Below, in pieces: positions 23,061 to 32,876 of a stretch of 64,000 nucleotides of DNA. The stretch is taken from NCBI GenBank assembly GCA_036345935.2, contig JADWOT020001360.1:1-64000 (forward strand), given 5' to 3'. Position 1 is the stretch's first letter. Each line of letters opens with the position of its first letter. The notes under the pieces were generated by a model. It searched no databases, was not told the DNA's origin, and saw nothing but the letters and a program-made list of their open reading frames with translations. Made by a program: the position numbers and the translations under genes. The DNA comes from Taenia hydatigena. Lineage: Eukaryota; Platyhelminthes; Cestoda; Cyclophyllidea; Taeniidae.

Positions 23061-23778
23061 CTAAATGCGACAGCTATCAAATAACGTTGAAAAAGGGCGA
23101 AAGTAGAAACCATTTACGGCCTCGAAAATCTTTTGCATGCAGTCCAAGTTCGGGTGGAGATCCAACGTCTGCCACATCGAGCCTGTCACAACAAGAGTTT
23201 GCTTTGATGTGAGAACGTCGGCTATGGCATTCAGGTGTCCAAAATCCCGACGGTCAAAATCCGAATAATCAAGGTATAAAACGACACAGTCATAATTGCT
23301 CAGCTGCATCCCTTCTCTTCCTTCATTACCTTCTTCAGACCATTCATGCACGTCCAGTATGGCGCCACCTGCTGTCTTCAAGAATGGATCCCACTGGTTT
23401 GCAAAGTTGGGAACATCCGCAGACACGTCCAAGCAGAGACGAGTGGAGGAAGCAGAACGCAGTACTGGCAAATCGCATTTGTAGTGTTTCATTCCGTATG
23501 GGGCCATTCTTTTGCAACGACATGGCGTGGTGATCATACAGCGAATTGGAGCTTGCATCAGCAGGAAACACACTCGACGCGAGGCCTCGAAATAACTCCT
23601 CTGCGTTATTGTAATACTTTCTTGCGTAATCAAAATATTGAGGGTAGACCTCGGGGTTTAATAAGAAGAGCATCCTGCAGAGATATGCGTCCACCCATTT
23701 CATGTCCTTTGCGCTGTGGTGGATACTAAGATTTTGAATGGGAAGTTCTTGAACTGGTCGTTCTTTTGTTGATTCCTC
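23061..23778 (-). pseudogene. 53BP1-like tandem-BRCT C-terminal exon, copy B (frameshift plus nonsense)
   Basis: On the minus strand an acceptor TTTTAG (ending 23779) leads into EESTKERPVQELPIQ and then KWVDAYLCRMLFLL, RKYYNNAEELFRGLASS and VFPADA. Two bases are missing near 23551 relative to copies A and C. The BRCT part continues in the next frame: CMITTPCRC, YKCDLPVL, NQWDPFLKTAGGAIL, YDCVVLYL, LVVTGSMWQTLDL, with the BRCT tryptophan present. At DSCRI the following TGG (Trp in A and C) is TAG, at 23061. This copy best preserves the N-terminal part of the exon. It is a pseudogene by two lesions. Confidence 0.55.
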
Positions 23779-24299
23779 CTAAAACGGTACTCTCCGTAGT
23801 AAGTTTCAGCGACTAATTAATGACATGAAACGGACGTAGAGTTAACCGGACCCACCTCAGACATTGCCACGCAAAATCTGATAAAAACTATTCACATGAA
23901 TCCTCATCCATTTTTAATCACCTCTCTCATCTAGCCAATCAGCAAAGCTTAACGCCAACTAAGATTCTTAGGTGATGCTTAGATCTGTTTGGAAGGACGT
24001 GTGCCATTTCTAAATGCACATTCTGTAATTTATAATGATATTATGTTGACTTATTCATCATTAGTAGAAAACCTGTCAAATTTGAAAAAGCGATTTCTGG
24101 AGTACAATGCATTAAAATATTAAAGAACCTTGTGACGTGATTAGAGAATCGATGGGAAAAAGGTGTTGTTGATGCAACACAGGACGTAGACGAATATAAT
24201 CATGGGCAAGTATGCACACACACATATAAGATGTTGGCTAAAATAATGCAGATTACAAAGTGTGTGCCTTTGCATCGCTTTAGAAAGCAGGTCAACATC

Positions 24300-25060
24300 A
24301 ACATACCTTGCTGTCATTAGCCAAAGCTTGAATTGTGATTCTCACTAGTGCTTAATTTTCTATCATCTATAGTCACTGCTTTTGGTTGGGTGGCTGCTTC
24401 GTGTTGTTTGTTATTGCTGCGGATCTCACCCTTTACCAGTGTTGTCCGTCCTACTTGCACCATTCTCTGTCTTTCGTGCACATGCACACGCACTTAAAGT
24501 CACTCCCTTCTAACCTCCTAATTGAAGTTATGCGCACGCTTTTGTTGAAATGAAGTCACGTCATCCATTTAACCTCGCTGAAATTAGGACTAAGTAGGGA
24601 GTATTTGCTTGCTGGTTTTTATTTTTAACCAATCTATCGCTACCTCTGTGGCTGGCTTCCTGTGTTCGTACAAGTCAAGCTTACTGAAGTTGATGCGTTG
24701 AGCTTATAATTTTTCTCCATTAGGTGATGAAAGACCTGATTTCCACGACACTGACGTTTCCTACTTGAGGATAACAAAAAACGACAATCATTTGTATCTT
24801 TATAGGGGTCAGTTGGAGCTTGCCCTCAAACAACGGCACGTTGAATAGCAGTACATTTAAAGGTGAAAATGATTTGAGAACTCAATGATAATGTTTTTGG
24901 TATTCATATATGATTGATCGGAGGGGTCAGTCGTCCATAATAGACTAGACGATAGTGTCCTATGACTTCTCTTCAGCTGTCTTCGATCTCTACTCCTACT
25001 GCCATTTTCGAAGTCCTCGCACTTCACTTTGTTGTCACACTTTGCCGACAAAATTCATCA
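24300..25060 (+). repeat. R2, copy b (shortened)
   Basis: Aligns with R2c and the reverse of R2a: GTGATTCTCAC start, LGGC frame near 24393, ACTTAAAGTCACTCCCTTC subunit, the C-terminal frame ending 24701, the CATATATGATTGATCGGAGG part (24907), and the CGAAGTCCTCGCACTTCAC end (25009). The section corresponding to 27960-28370 of R2c, including the MPF...ASVV part of the frame, is missing. Confidence 0.75.
24616..24701 (+). pseudogene. R2 conserved C-terminal frame, copy b (truncated)
   Basis: Reads VFIFNQSIATSVAGFLCSYK, then SSLLKLMR and a TGA at 24699. The equivalents end SSLLKLMC and SSILMLMH, with TGA at the same position. Only the last 28 codons of the frame survive because of the deletion in R2b. 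Confidence 0.4.
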
Positions 25061-25429
25061 ACGCACTTGACATGCGGTGCTGGTGGTACTATGGGTGATT
25101 GCATGTTGGTGGATGCGTTGGACGACAGAGGGGCGGGTAGTAGTCGAGAGAAGGGACAAAGGCATTCTCACTACGAGCAAGTCAACTCATCACCAACATA
25201 TCCAGACACCTTCACAGTTGCACTGCCACTTGTATTAATGTGAGCAATACAGTGCTGTTGAAGCCAACAATGCCATTTGTTTGCAGTGAGTGTGTGTATG
25301 AAGGGATTTGACGGACATTTGAATGCTAGGTGAAGTCAACGCAATGTCAGAATTCGAGCTTTAATTGAGAACTGTTGCCACACGTTAGTGTAGCAGTTGA
25401 ATAACGCCGTAGCAATGAATTGGTAAATT
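25061..25429. other. no recognised feature
   Basis: Between R2b and R1a. No gene recognised. Confidence 0.45.
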
Positions 25430-25850
25430 TTAGTGACTGCATGCGTAGCCACCTTAGGCTCGGTTCCTTTGAGGCACAGAGGAGCTGTGTGCTCACCGCA
25501 CTCGAATCCGTGTTGTGATCCTGCACTCGAATACAAAGGTATGCCTCTCAGCGACTGCCGTCAGTCCAATGAAGTGACCCCGTCTTTGTTCGCCTGCATT
25601 GAACTTAATTACTGCACCGTGACACGAGTCAGGATGACCGATCGTCCTTGCCAAATAAATGACATGAGTCACACATATGCGACACAACGGAGTAATTGCC
25701 CATTGTTAGTGTCAAAAATCGCTAATTTGTATAGTTGTCCAGAATAATTACTAGGACTAAATGACATTGCTTGAGGTTTATTAATGAAGTCGGCTGCTTA
25801 GAAGCTAATATATTTGCAAATGCTGATTTGACTTCACCGAGAAAATAAAC
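25430..25850 (-). repeat. R1, copy a (inverted fragment)
   Basis: The reverse complement aligns with R1b 38190-38650. From right to left on the plus strand: GCTTAGAAGCTAATATATTT (25797), the palindrome at 25668-25683, the CGATCGTCCTTGCC segment, and CCTTTGAGGCACAGA (25467). It lies just beyond R2b. Confidence 0.75.
25668..25683. promoter_or_regulatory. R1 16-bp near-palindrome, copy a
   Basis: GTCACACATATGCGAC; one of nine related 16-mers (consensus close to GTCACACATGTGTGAC) at equivalent R1 positions. Confidence 0.4.
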
Positions 25851-26469
25851 ACAAAAGACAACCAGCTGGTGCAGATTTGTGCCTTTAAAACTCTCCAGTC
25901 TCTCCGACGTACAACTAGGCAGCTCAGGGACTCCCTGAGACTCTTCTTGTAGACCGCTCTGCGTTGCAGAATGGGTATCTGTTTAAGCGTTTAGTGGGAC
26001 TGTGACCACGCAAGCACATGCCTAATTCGAAGCAGTCGCTACCGCTTAATTCAAACCATGGAATTCGTACGACTTAAACTACCACAAGCGCTTCACCTAA
26101 GATAGGCGCAAATAGCAGATTTAATGTAGATCGCAGTCGTCATTTCCCCGACCTCACCATCTGCAGAGAGCATCGCAATGAGCCTATGGAAGTTCCACTC
26201 AGCATCTTTGTCTCCTCAGGCAACAATTCTTCCTCCATCGTACAATTAACAACGCGCTACTTTGCCAACATCTTTTCACTGACACTTTGAGGCTGGTCTA
26301 CAAGACGGATTTAGACCCATGATTAGTTCATGCGTCACTCAAGCACCTTCGTCTACTTTGGGCATCTCTCTTGACTATAGTATGGGTATGAACGCATGCA
26401 AAATGCCCCCATAACCACTTAACGAATAAGAAAAGGAGCGCAAATTAAGCGACTGGTAAAGAGAATCCG
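25851..26469. other. no recognised feature
   Basis: No gene or named repeat recognised. Confidence 0.45.
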
Positions 26470-26740
26470 CAATTGGCATGAGATGCCAACGTAGGTGTTC
26501 TGTGTGACAACGATGTTAAGGCTTGTGCAATTCAAGCCCATTGCGAGTGATTGGACTGACCACATCTCACTGTCAACACGCTGCTTCCTTCCGTTCCGTC
26601 TGGGTAACGGTGGTAAAACCCCGACGTCCACCTATTCGCCTTTGTCAAAACACACAACCAGCCTATGTGACTGGACAGCAAGCCATTTCATATGCATTCG
26701 TCGCCTTAGCCATCATTTTCATTATTCGCCATCTTACTAA
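26470..26740 (+). pseudogene. R5 exon-like copy b with hydrophobic C-terminus
   Basis: Paralogue of 17505-17797 in the opposite orientation. The frame 26523-26780 reads SSPLRVIGLTTSHCQH, then RRPPIRLCQNTQPAYVTGQQ and the hydrophobic AISYAFVALAIIFIIRHL. Copy a shares TQxxYVxGQ and a hydrophobic tail. This copy lacks the insertion of copy a and stays open, but it has no recognised family. It ends just before the splice acceptor of the CCCH relic, so the last residues run into intron-like sequence. Confidence 0.4.
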
Positions 26741-26774
26741 CTCTTGCGTAAATGCATGCAAATTTCATTTGCAG

Positions 26775-26973
26775 TCTTAGATTTCCAGAGGTTTGCACTC
26801 AGAGTTACGCCCGAGGCCAGTGTGCCTCTTACGCCACCATCCCATGCCCCTCCGCTGAGCCTAATCCCAGTAGCGCAGAAGCAGCCGGATCTCGAGACGA
26901 AGTGCAAAGAAGCTTAGATAGGTATTTTCTAGCTGGATGCAGTCAGAATGAAGCCTGTAAGAACCTCCATCAG
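26775..26973 (+). pseudogene. muscleblind-like CCCH zinc-finger exon relic
   Basis: A strong 3' splice context precedes it: TACTAAC branch-like sequence near 26733 and ATTTGCAG ending 26774. The frame reads FPEVCTQSYARGQC, then IPCPSAEP, then RSLDRYFLAGCSQNEACKNL followed by HQ. Muscleblind-type exons have EVCxxYxRGxC...CxxAHP and then CxxxxKGxCxxxxCKYLH. Finger 1 here is C-X8-C-X7-C-X3-E, with the His replaced by Glu. Finger 2 is S-X8-C-X5-C-X3-H, with the first Cys replaced by Ser (AGC, one base from TGC). Both fingers therefore lack a zinc ligand. A GT donor (CAG/GTTTGC) follows at 26974. It may be a pseudogene exon or a diverged paralogue; the family call is by eye. Confidence 0.45.
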
Positions 26974-27698
26974 GTTTGCATAGGGCTTAAGATATGCATT
27001 AAAACTTTCCGAAGCAAAGAGTGTATGGGTGTGGAAGATCGACTAGTCGTAGATTATTTGGCCAAATGACAGGATACGAGGTGTAGCTGGCTTCGTAGTT
27101 CGTTGAGCGGACCCTTACAAAGCTCGTGTATCTTCTTAATGTCATGCGCGATTCACAGGTTGAGGGAGTTAGTTATAACGTCACGGGGCTTCTTGACCAC
27201 AATGTGAAACATACGTCTGTGTTTCGTGCGTGTGTATGCGCATTTAATGTCATTTCCTCCCAACCTCCAATTTGAAGCTTTGCGCATGATTTTGATTAAA
27301 AAGTCATTGCATATATTTTAACCTCGCTAAACTTGAAGTAAAGAAAACAGCTCAGTATTTTCTTTGTGCTAGCTGCATTCTTCACTAAACAAGTTTATTT
27401 GGTCCACCCAACTAATTGTAGTCCACAATTCGAGCCTGTTTTGGTTGTCGGCCACGAAGGCCTTGTGCTAAAATTCATAGGTCCCTAGGTTACTCTTCCT
27501 CACCGGCACTACGATGTGTTGGTGGCATCCAAAGCGTTCAACAAAGTGCCTGAATTTCATTTTTATATATCGATGAAGTGGCGCACCACAGTTCTGCGTC
27601 GGTGTTTGAGTTGATTATGAGTTTCAGACCATCATGGCACACTGATCTTTGCCATTGTACTTATCACAGCTTGCATTGTGATTCTCACCATTGCTTAG

Positions 27699-27893
27699 TT
27701 GCCTATCACCAGTTGTCTTTCCCTTCAATTGGGTGGCTGCGTTGCATTGCTTGCCACTGCTGTGGATTTCGCCCCTTATCATTGTTGTCCATCCTGCCTG
27801 CACCATCCTCTGTGTTTCGTGCACACAGATGCGCATTTAAAGTCAATATTTTCTAAACTTCAATTTGAACCTCTGCGCACGCGTTTTGTTTAA
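27699..27893 (+). pseudogene. R2 second conserved frame (LGGC segment), copy c
   Basis: Reads LGGCVALLATAVDFAPYHCC, then PSCLHHPLCFVH. Counterparts lie at 6537-6640 (minus) and about 24393-24500. Copies b and c share an in-frame stop (TAA and TAG) just upstream of LGGC, so if this was an exon it began after that stop, for example at an AG such as CACCAG near 27713. Confidence 0.4.
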
Positions 27894-28212
27894 ACAACGT
27901 CACATCATCCATTCTGATCTCGCTAAGCCTAAATATAAGTAGGTAGCTTGCTTTTTTTATTTCACTGCTTATAATTTTGACTGAGCGAGTTCATTTGTTC
28001 TCCATCATGGTGTCTACACTGGCTGCGTAATAGACTGCGCTTGTCGCGTATGCCAAGAGATTTCGATTGAGTACGTGACTGTCTTATGCTCAAATGTAGA
28101 CCGATGAAGACCGCTAGACTGAATTATGCTTAAGGAACAATATTTGAAGGGACATCGGTAATTAAAGGCATTTGCTCTACTTCAAAGCCAACAATCAGAG
28201 TCTTTTAAGCCC

Positions 28213-28473
28213 ATGCATCACGCTGGTGTCATTGGGAGTTGCGTGTGCTGCGTAGATGACGAACGGTACCTAGACATTGCGATGCCTTTCATTTTCCGTG
28301 GTTTTCTCTGTACTTCCTCAAAAATGCAATGCGACGCGTCTGTAGTCTCCCTGCCTGTTTGCAATCAGCTTAGCTCTCGCTTACTAGTTTTTGTCTTTTA
28401 TCAATTTGCCGCTACTTCTGTGGCTAATCTCCTGAGTTTGCGCGAGTCAAGCTTACTAAAGTTAATGTGTTGA
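28213..28473 (+). pseudogene. R2 conserved C-terminal frame, copy c
   Basis: This 86-codon frame contains MPFIFRGFL, CDASVVSLPVCNQL, LLVFVF and SSLLKLMC, followed by TGA. The minus-strand frame 5923-6147 matches it over about 65 residues with the same stop; copy b matches only the last 28. It is hydrophobic with scattered cysteines. The family is unknown. This is the longest open version of the R2 frame. Confidence 0.45.
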
Positions 28474-28760
28474 ACTTATAGTTCCTTCATAGTTTAGTGA
28501 AGAAAGACCTGAATTCTCTCAGACCGGCATTTTGGTTTAAGAATAACAAAAACCAAAAATGACTTTCATTGCCATCAAAGGCCCAGTAAGAGCCTACACT
28601 AAATGACGGCAGGTTGAATTGCAACAGAGTTAAATTGGAAGTGACTGGAGAACTCAATGATAGAATTTCTGACATTCATATATAATTGATAGGAGGGGTC
28701 GGGAGAGAAGGCGGTTGTGTTGGATGGCAGAGAGACGGGCAGTGGTTGAGAGAAGGGACC

Positions 28761-30559
28761 AAGGCCTTGTACTAATATGAGCAATGCAAATCAAAGCCTT
28801 GCTATTCTAAGGATTAATTAGGTTTTTCGAACCCCAGCAATCACCTTGGGCGTGACGATTGAATCCTCTTCAACAGGCACAATTAATCCCACTTTTAAAC
28901 AAGTAAAGTGGTGGAACTCGATTCAACGTACAGTTGATTAATGCGACGAAACGTTTCTGTTATTGCAGCTAATTCCAGCTTCTTCCACTTCTCAACTGCA
29001 AGGCGATAAGCAATCGAAATATGTATTTGTCGAAGAAGTGGGGAATTAGAGCACGATGCCAAACCTCACGAGATGCAGTCTTTTTGCATTCATGGCCAAA
29101 GAAACATCGTTAAGTTTTTACAGAAGAATGGTCTTTGAAAGCAAAATAAGGTCCGAGCAAATAGTCACTTAGACCTCTGTGAAGACAATCAACTTCACCC
29201 TCTATCGACTGTGCTGTGATACGACAATGCATCATCACTGATTGCGTGTTGACGCATAAGGCTGAAGAAGGCCCAAGAAGGAGAAGGTGCTTTAAATCTG
29301 GTTTCAAAATTAGATGAAGCCTGGAAGAAGGAAGATATTTGAAACTACAGCACAAGGGGCACGACTACCTTGATAGGGACCAATCAACCCTTCCCAGTTG
29401 GCTAGCGCACTGCCATGCATCATCATTGCCCATACACAGTGTCAATGTCAATAACAATACCAACACTCTGGGTAATTATTAGATGTCAGCATATGGATTG
29501 TTAACATTATTGAAGGAAGTGGACTTCTGCGAATGGTCTAGGCATCATTCTGCAGGATTTGTACCTCCCAGTCATTCTTCTTGCGGATCAGTGCGAATGG
29601 GTGACTGGTGCACCTCCAGTTGTGCAACACCGAAGCCAAGTCGTAACAACCGACTCCGGATTCTTTAAATCGCAATTTTGAAATCTTATTCTTGGCATTA
29701 GAATTTAATGATGTGCAAAGATTAAATCCTTACCGCGCTGTTCAAGACCAGAAGAGGATCTTCCTCTAATATCCAAACTCTGTAAAGCAGAGCATACAAC
29801 TATGCATCGTCGTGCTACTCGTCATTTGTGGAAGTGAAGAGTAAAGCAACTAATTCTAAGCGGTTTGCAGAAATATTGCTTAACCATCAGAGCTAGCATC
29901 CTAGTGTTTTAAAATCAGGACATTTAGGCAAGTGGTTTACTGTACGAACAACATTTTACTAATGAGAAGCGAAGATCGCACACCTTTTCTTTGGCTTTTG
30001 ACGTTCCAAACGTAGAGCACTGATTTTGAATGTCCAAACAAACCATCTCATCAGTGGTAGCTATATGATTGGCAACGAATTGCGAAGGTTTTCTCTGTGA
30101 GAGATTTTTGATGCATATTTTTGGTGGCATATCTGCAGGAAGAAGTAGCTGGAAAAAGCACTTTTCGTCGGCAGATAAATTTAAAAGGGCTTTATAAATA
30201 AGGCGTTTTTCGTTTTCCTACAACTTCTTTTAAATTCCCATCAGCCAGAAATCTATCTTATTGGTTTATTCTCATCTTAGATAAGTCAAGTGTGGCAATT
30301 CTAGTACTTTAAGTGAGTTAAATAAAGTGAGCTGTTAATGAATTGTTCAGAAGTCTGTTTTTGCTTTGGGCGATATCAAGTCCCATCCTCCTGCTTTAAT
30401 GATTAGGGCACTTAAAGCTAAGTGGTTTCGGCTTGCTAACTAAGACATTTTATCTTCGCTTTAATGGCAGAAGAAAGCTGCTGAACGGGATTTAGTGATT
30501 GCAGATTAGGCTCTAGAAAAAATTGGCTGATGTAATGAATTATGCCAAGACTAATGACT
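28761..30559. other. no recognised feature
   Basis: Several frames of 61-81 codons (29110-29355 minus, 29483-29668 plus, 29924-30130 minus) lack motifs, splice context or copies elsewhere. I cannot support a gene here. Confidence 0.45.
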
Positions 30560-30960
30560 GCAAAGTGTATTTCTGTCCTATTCTTGATTATAAAGCACAA
30601 CAAATATCCCACATCGAATGCCGTCATCAAAATTATTCGTCTTAGTTGTAAATAACTGAAACCTATGCCGTTAAGCGGGGTAGGTAGACTTGGACTCATA
30701 AGTTCCACTTTTTGGCCAGGGATATATTGCAGTGACAGATCAAGCAATCACAGGAGCGAGATGAGACCTGGCTTTTTCATCAACATAGCAGAGGCTCTTT
30801 CTTCCCTTCCTCCTTCCATTTTTCTCCCCTTTCTACCCATAATCATCGTGTCGCCTTCTTTCTTTACGTCTTTCCTTATCCTGATGCCCCTCCTCTTCTC
30901 CGTAACTTTAACTCCTTATAGCCTACTAGTAGATTCTCCTCTCAGAAGTAAGTTACATTC
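30560..30960 (-). repeat. inverted repeat pair R4, copy b, with pyrimidine-rich flank
   Basis: 30560-30810 is the reverse complement of 20650-20940 (see R4a). The adjoining 30790-30960 is C/T-rich on the plus strand and corresponds to the purine-rich 20520-20690 next to copy a, so the pair probably extends through both tracts. Confidence 0.7.
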
Positions 30961-31689
30961 AATTTGCGTGCATCGAAGCAGGCGTCAAAATAAACGCGCA
31001 ATGCATTGGTGCTAATGCATTTGCATAATCTTTTCTCCTTACAGTAGATCTAACGTTTGAGCTGTTATAAATCAACCTGCGTATAAGAACCGAAAAGAAT
31101 ATTCTGAGATGAAATACACTAAAGTTGCAAATATTCATCACATTCTCTGGACATGCCTTAACCAGACTCACCTAACTAATGGGTTTTGCTGAGAAAGAGA
31201 AGAGAAATCGGAAAACATAGAGAGTGCAGAAAAGTCTGACCCGACCTACTGTAAATAGCAGAAATTTTGACTCTTTTCTGCAATATATCCTTTTTCTTGG
31301 TCTATTCATTATAATTTATTAATCCGAATTCGCTTTAGATCGTGGGCTTAATGAATTGTACAAGTTACTTGCGAGGTCTAACGTCTCGCTTCGCCGCCAT
31401 CGCAGAAACGCCTACGAGGCAGAAGCTTGCTGCACTATGAAATTTTGCTGTCGCACAAGCGGGATGTTGGCTATCATTTGAGGAGATCTACCAAGAAGTT
31501 AAGCAGACCATTCTTGACAGAAAATGTCCAACTTATGTTAAATGGAAATAAATTACTGACACCTAATTCGCCTCACTTGCATCCAAAACTTGTGTTTCTT
31601 CCTTATGTATTTTGTAAGAACGATGTGGATCGCAAAAAGACAAGCAAACGCACTAGTGCACTGCAGTTAAACTCGATTCGCAGTGGAAA
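30961..31689. other. no recognised feature
   Basis: A 109-codon plus frame (31427-31756) spans the start of R7a. It shows no motif, and its end lies inside the repeat, so I do not call it. Confidence 0.4.
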
Positions 31690-32165
31690 TAGCCCCTTCG
31701 ACCCCTCCTACTTACTTCTTATCAGTAGGGCCACAAAACCAGCAGGTTTGGGTTGACAAGGTGATGTGTATAAAACACGCTTGATTGCACTTATGCATCA
31801 ACCAAAGATAATTTTTCCTTTAGCGCTAGTTTTGCCTGTAAAATACTGTATTCACTGACATGGTTTCACTTGTTGTCTGAGCGTTATTCGGCAGATACAC
31901 CTAAGCCTCATGGTGAGGTGATTTCGATCCTACAGGGCAAAGTTTTCCGCCCACTTTTATTATTGTTATTAGTCAAGTATTAGATTCGACATTATTATTT
32001 GGGTTTCTTTGCTTAGTTGTGTGAGATTAAAGACGCGATTCATGCCTTCGCACCCATAGTATAGCCAAGATAGATGTTCGAAACAGACTGATCATGGATT
32101 TAAATCCGACTTGTAGACTAGTCCCGATGTTTTGCAAGGAGATGTCGGTAAGGTAGTGTACTGCT
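31690..32165 (+). repeat. dispersed repeat R7, copy a
   Basis: Direct repeat of 46885-47400. Shared landmarks are TATCAGTAGGGCCACAAAAC (31720; TCTCAGTAGGGTCACAAAAC at 46919), TAGTTTTGCCTGTAAA (31828 and 47019), GGTTTCTTTGCTTA versus GGTCTCCTTGCTTA, and ATAGTATAGCCAAGA versus ATAATATAGCCAAGA. Here R7 runs directly into BRCT block C. The other copy is not followed by a BRCT block. Confidence 0.75.
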
Positions 32166-32174
32166 AAAAGCGCG

Positions 32175-32876
32175 GTGGAAGAAGGAGGCTTTCCTGAGTT
32201 AGCAAGTGCTAATGCACAAGCTCAGATCAGCTGTTTGATCACCACGCCATGTCGCTGCACGAAAACTTCGCCGTATGGGATGAGACGCTACAAATGCGAT
32301 TTGCCAGTACTGCACTCTGCTTCCTCCACTCGTCTCTTCCTAAACGTATCTAAGGACGTCCCCAATTTTTCAAACCAGTGGAATCCATTCTTGATGGCAG
32401 CAGGTGGCACCGTATTGGACATGCGTGAATGGTCTGACGAAGGTGAAGAGGGAAGGGAAAGGATGCAGATGAGGGATTATGACTGTGTCATTTTATATCT
32501 TGGTCGCCCGGATTTTGAACATCGGGACTGTGGACACCTATATGCTGTGGGCGACGTCCTCACGTCAAAGCAAACGCTTGTTGTGACAGGCTCTATGTGG
32601 CTAACGTTAGATCTCCTTCCGAACTTGGACTGCATGCAAAAGATGTTCGAGACCGTAAATGGTTTTTGCTTCCTCCCTTTTTCCAAGTTATTTGATAGTT
32701 GTCGCATTTGGTGCAACCGGTGGCAAAACAATTGGACCATCAATTTAGTGGAGATGGTACAGTGGGCCTGTCTCCATGTCATATGGGAAAGGACTGAAGC
32801 TTTACACGCCCAAGAATGTTTACGACTAGTCAGTCTACGACAGCATTCAATGAAGTGCCCAAAGCTTTCAAAATAA
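32175..32876 (+). pseudogene. 53BP1-like tandem-BRCT C-terminal exon, copy C (5' truncated)
   Basis: Open frame of 233 codons. The recognisable homology starts near ANAQAQISCLITTPCRC. The preceding exon part (WVDAxLCR to FPADA in A and B) is missing or scrambled, and no acceptor like TTTAG precedes it. The BRCT features are YKCDLPVL, TRLFLNV, NQWNPFLMAAGGTVL, YDCVILYL and LVVTGSMWLTLDL, with the tryptophan present. The frame then continues to CNRWQNNWTINLVEMVQWAC, as in A, and ends in TAA overlapping an AATAAA at 32872. This is the longest uninterrupted BRCT2 portion, but the gene is truncated at its 5' side. Confidence 0.55.

Larger units (their letters stand above)
21335..24290 (-). repeat. 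BRCT-bearing segmental duplication, block B (inverted)
   Basis: The reverse complement is colinear with block A (8760-11425), and it extends about 600 bp further, colinear with block C to its end (34262). It contains the BRCT-like frame (23061-23778), the second conserved frame (22395-22640), the GTTGCATGCTCCA segment that A has lost, and the terminal part shared only with C (CATGGGCAAGTTTGAAAACT here, CGTGGGCAAGTTTGAAAACT in C). R2b follows directly on its far side, as R2a precedes block A. Confidence 0.85.
27090..28760 (+). repeat. R2, copy c
   Basis: Colinear with the reverse complement of R2a over about 1.6 kb, starting near GACCCTTACAAAGCTCGTGT (27110). It includes the roughly 110-bp subunit twice (27235-27345 and 27830-27950), the LGGC frame (27732), the C-terminal frame ending 28473, and the TATATAATTGATAGGAGGGG end (28678). 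It follows the CCCH relic. Confidence 0.8.
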
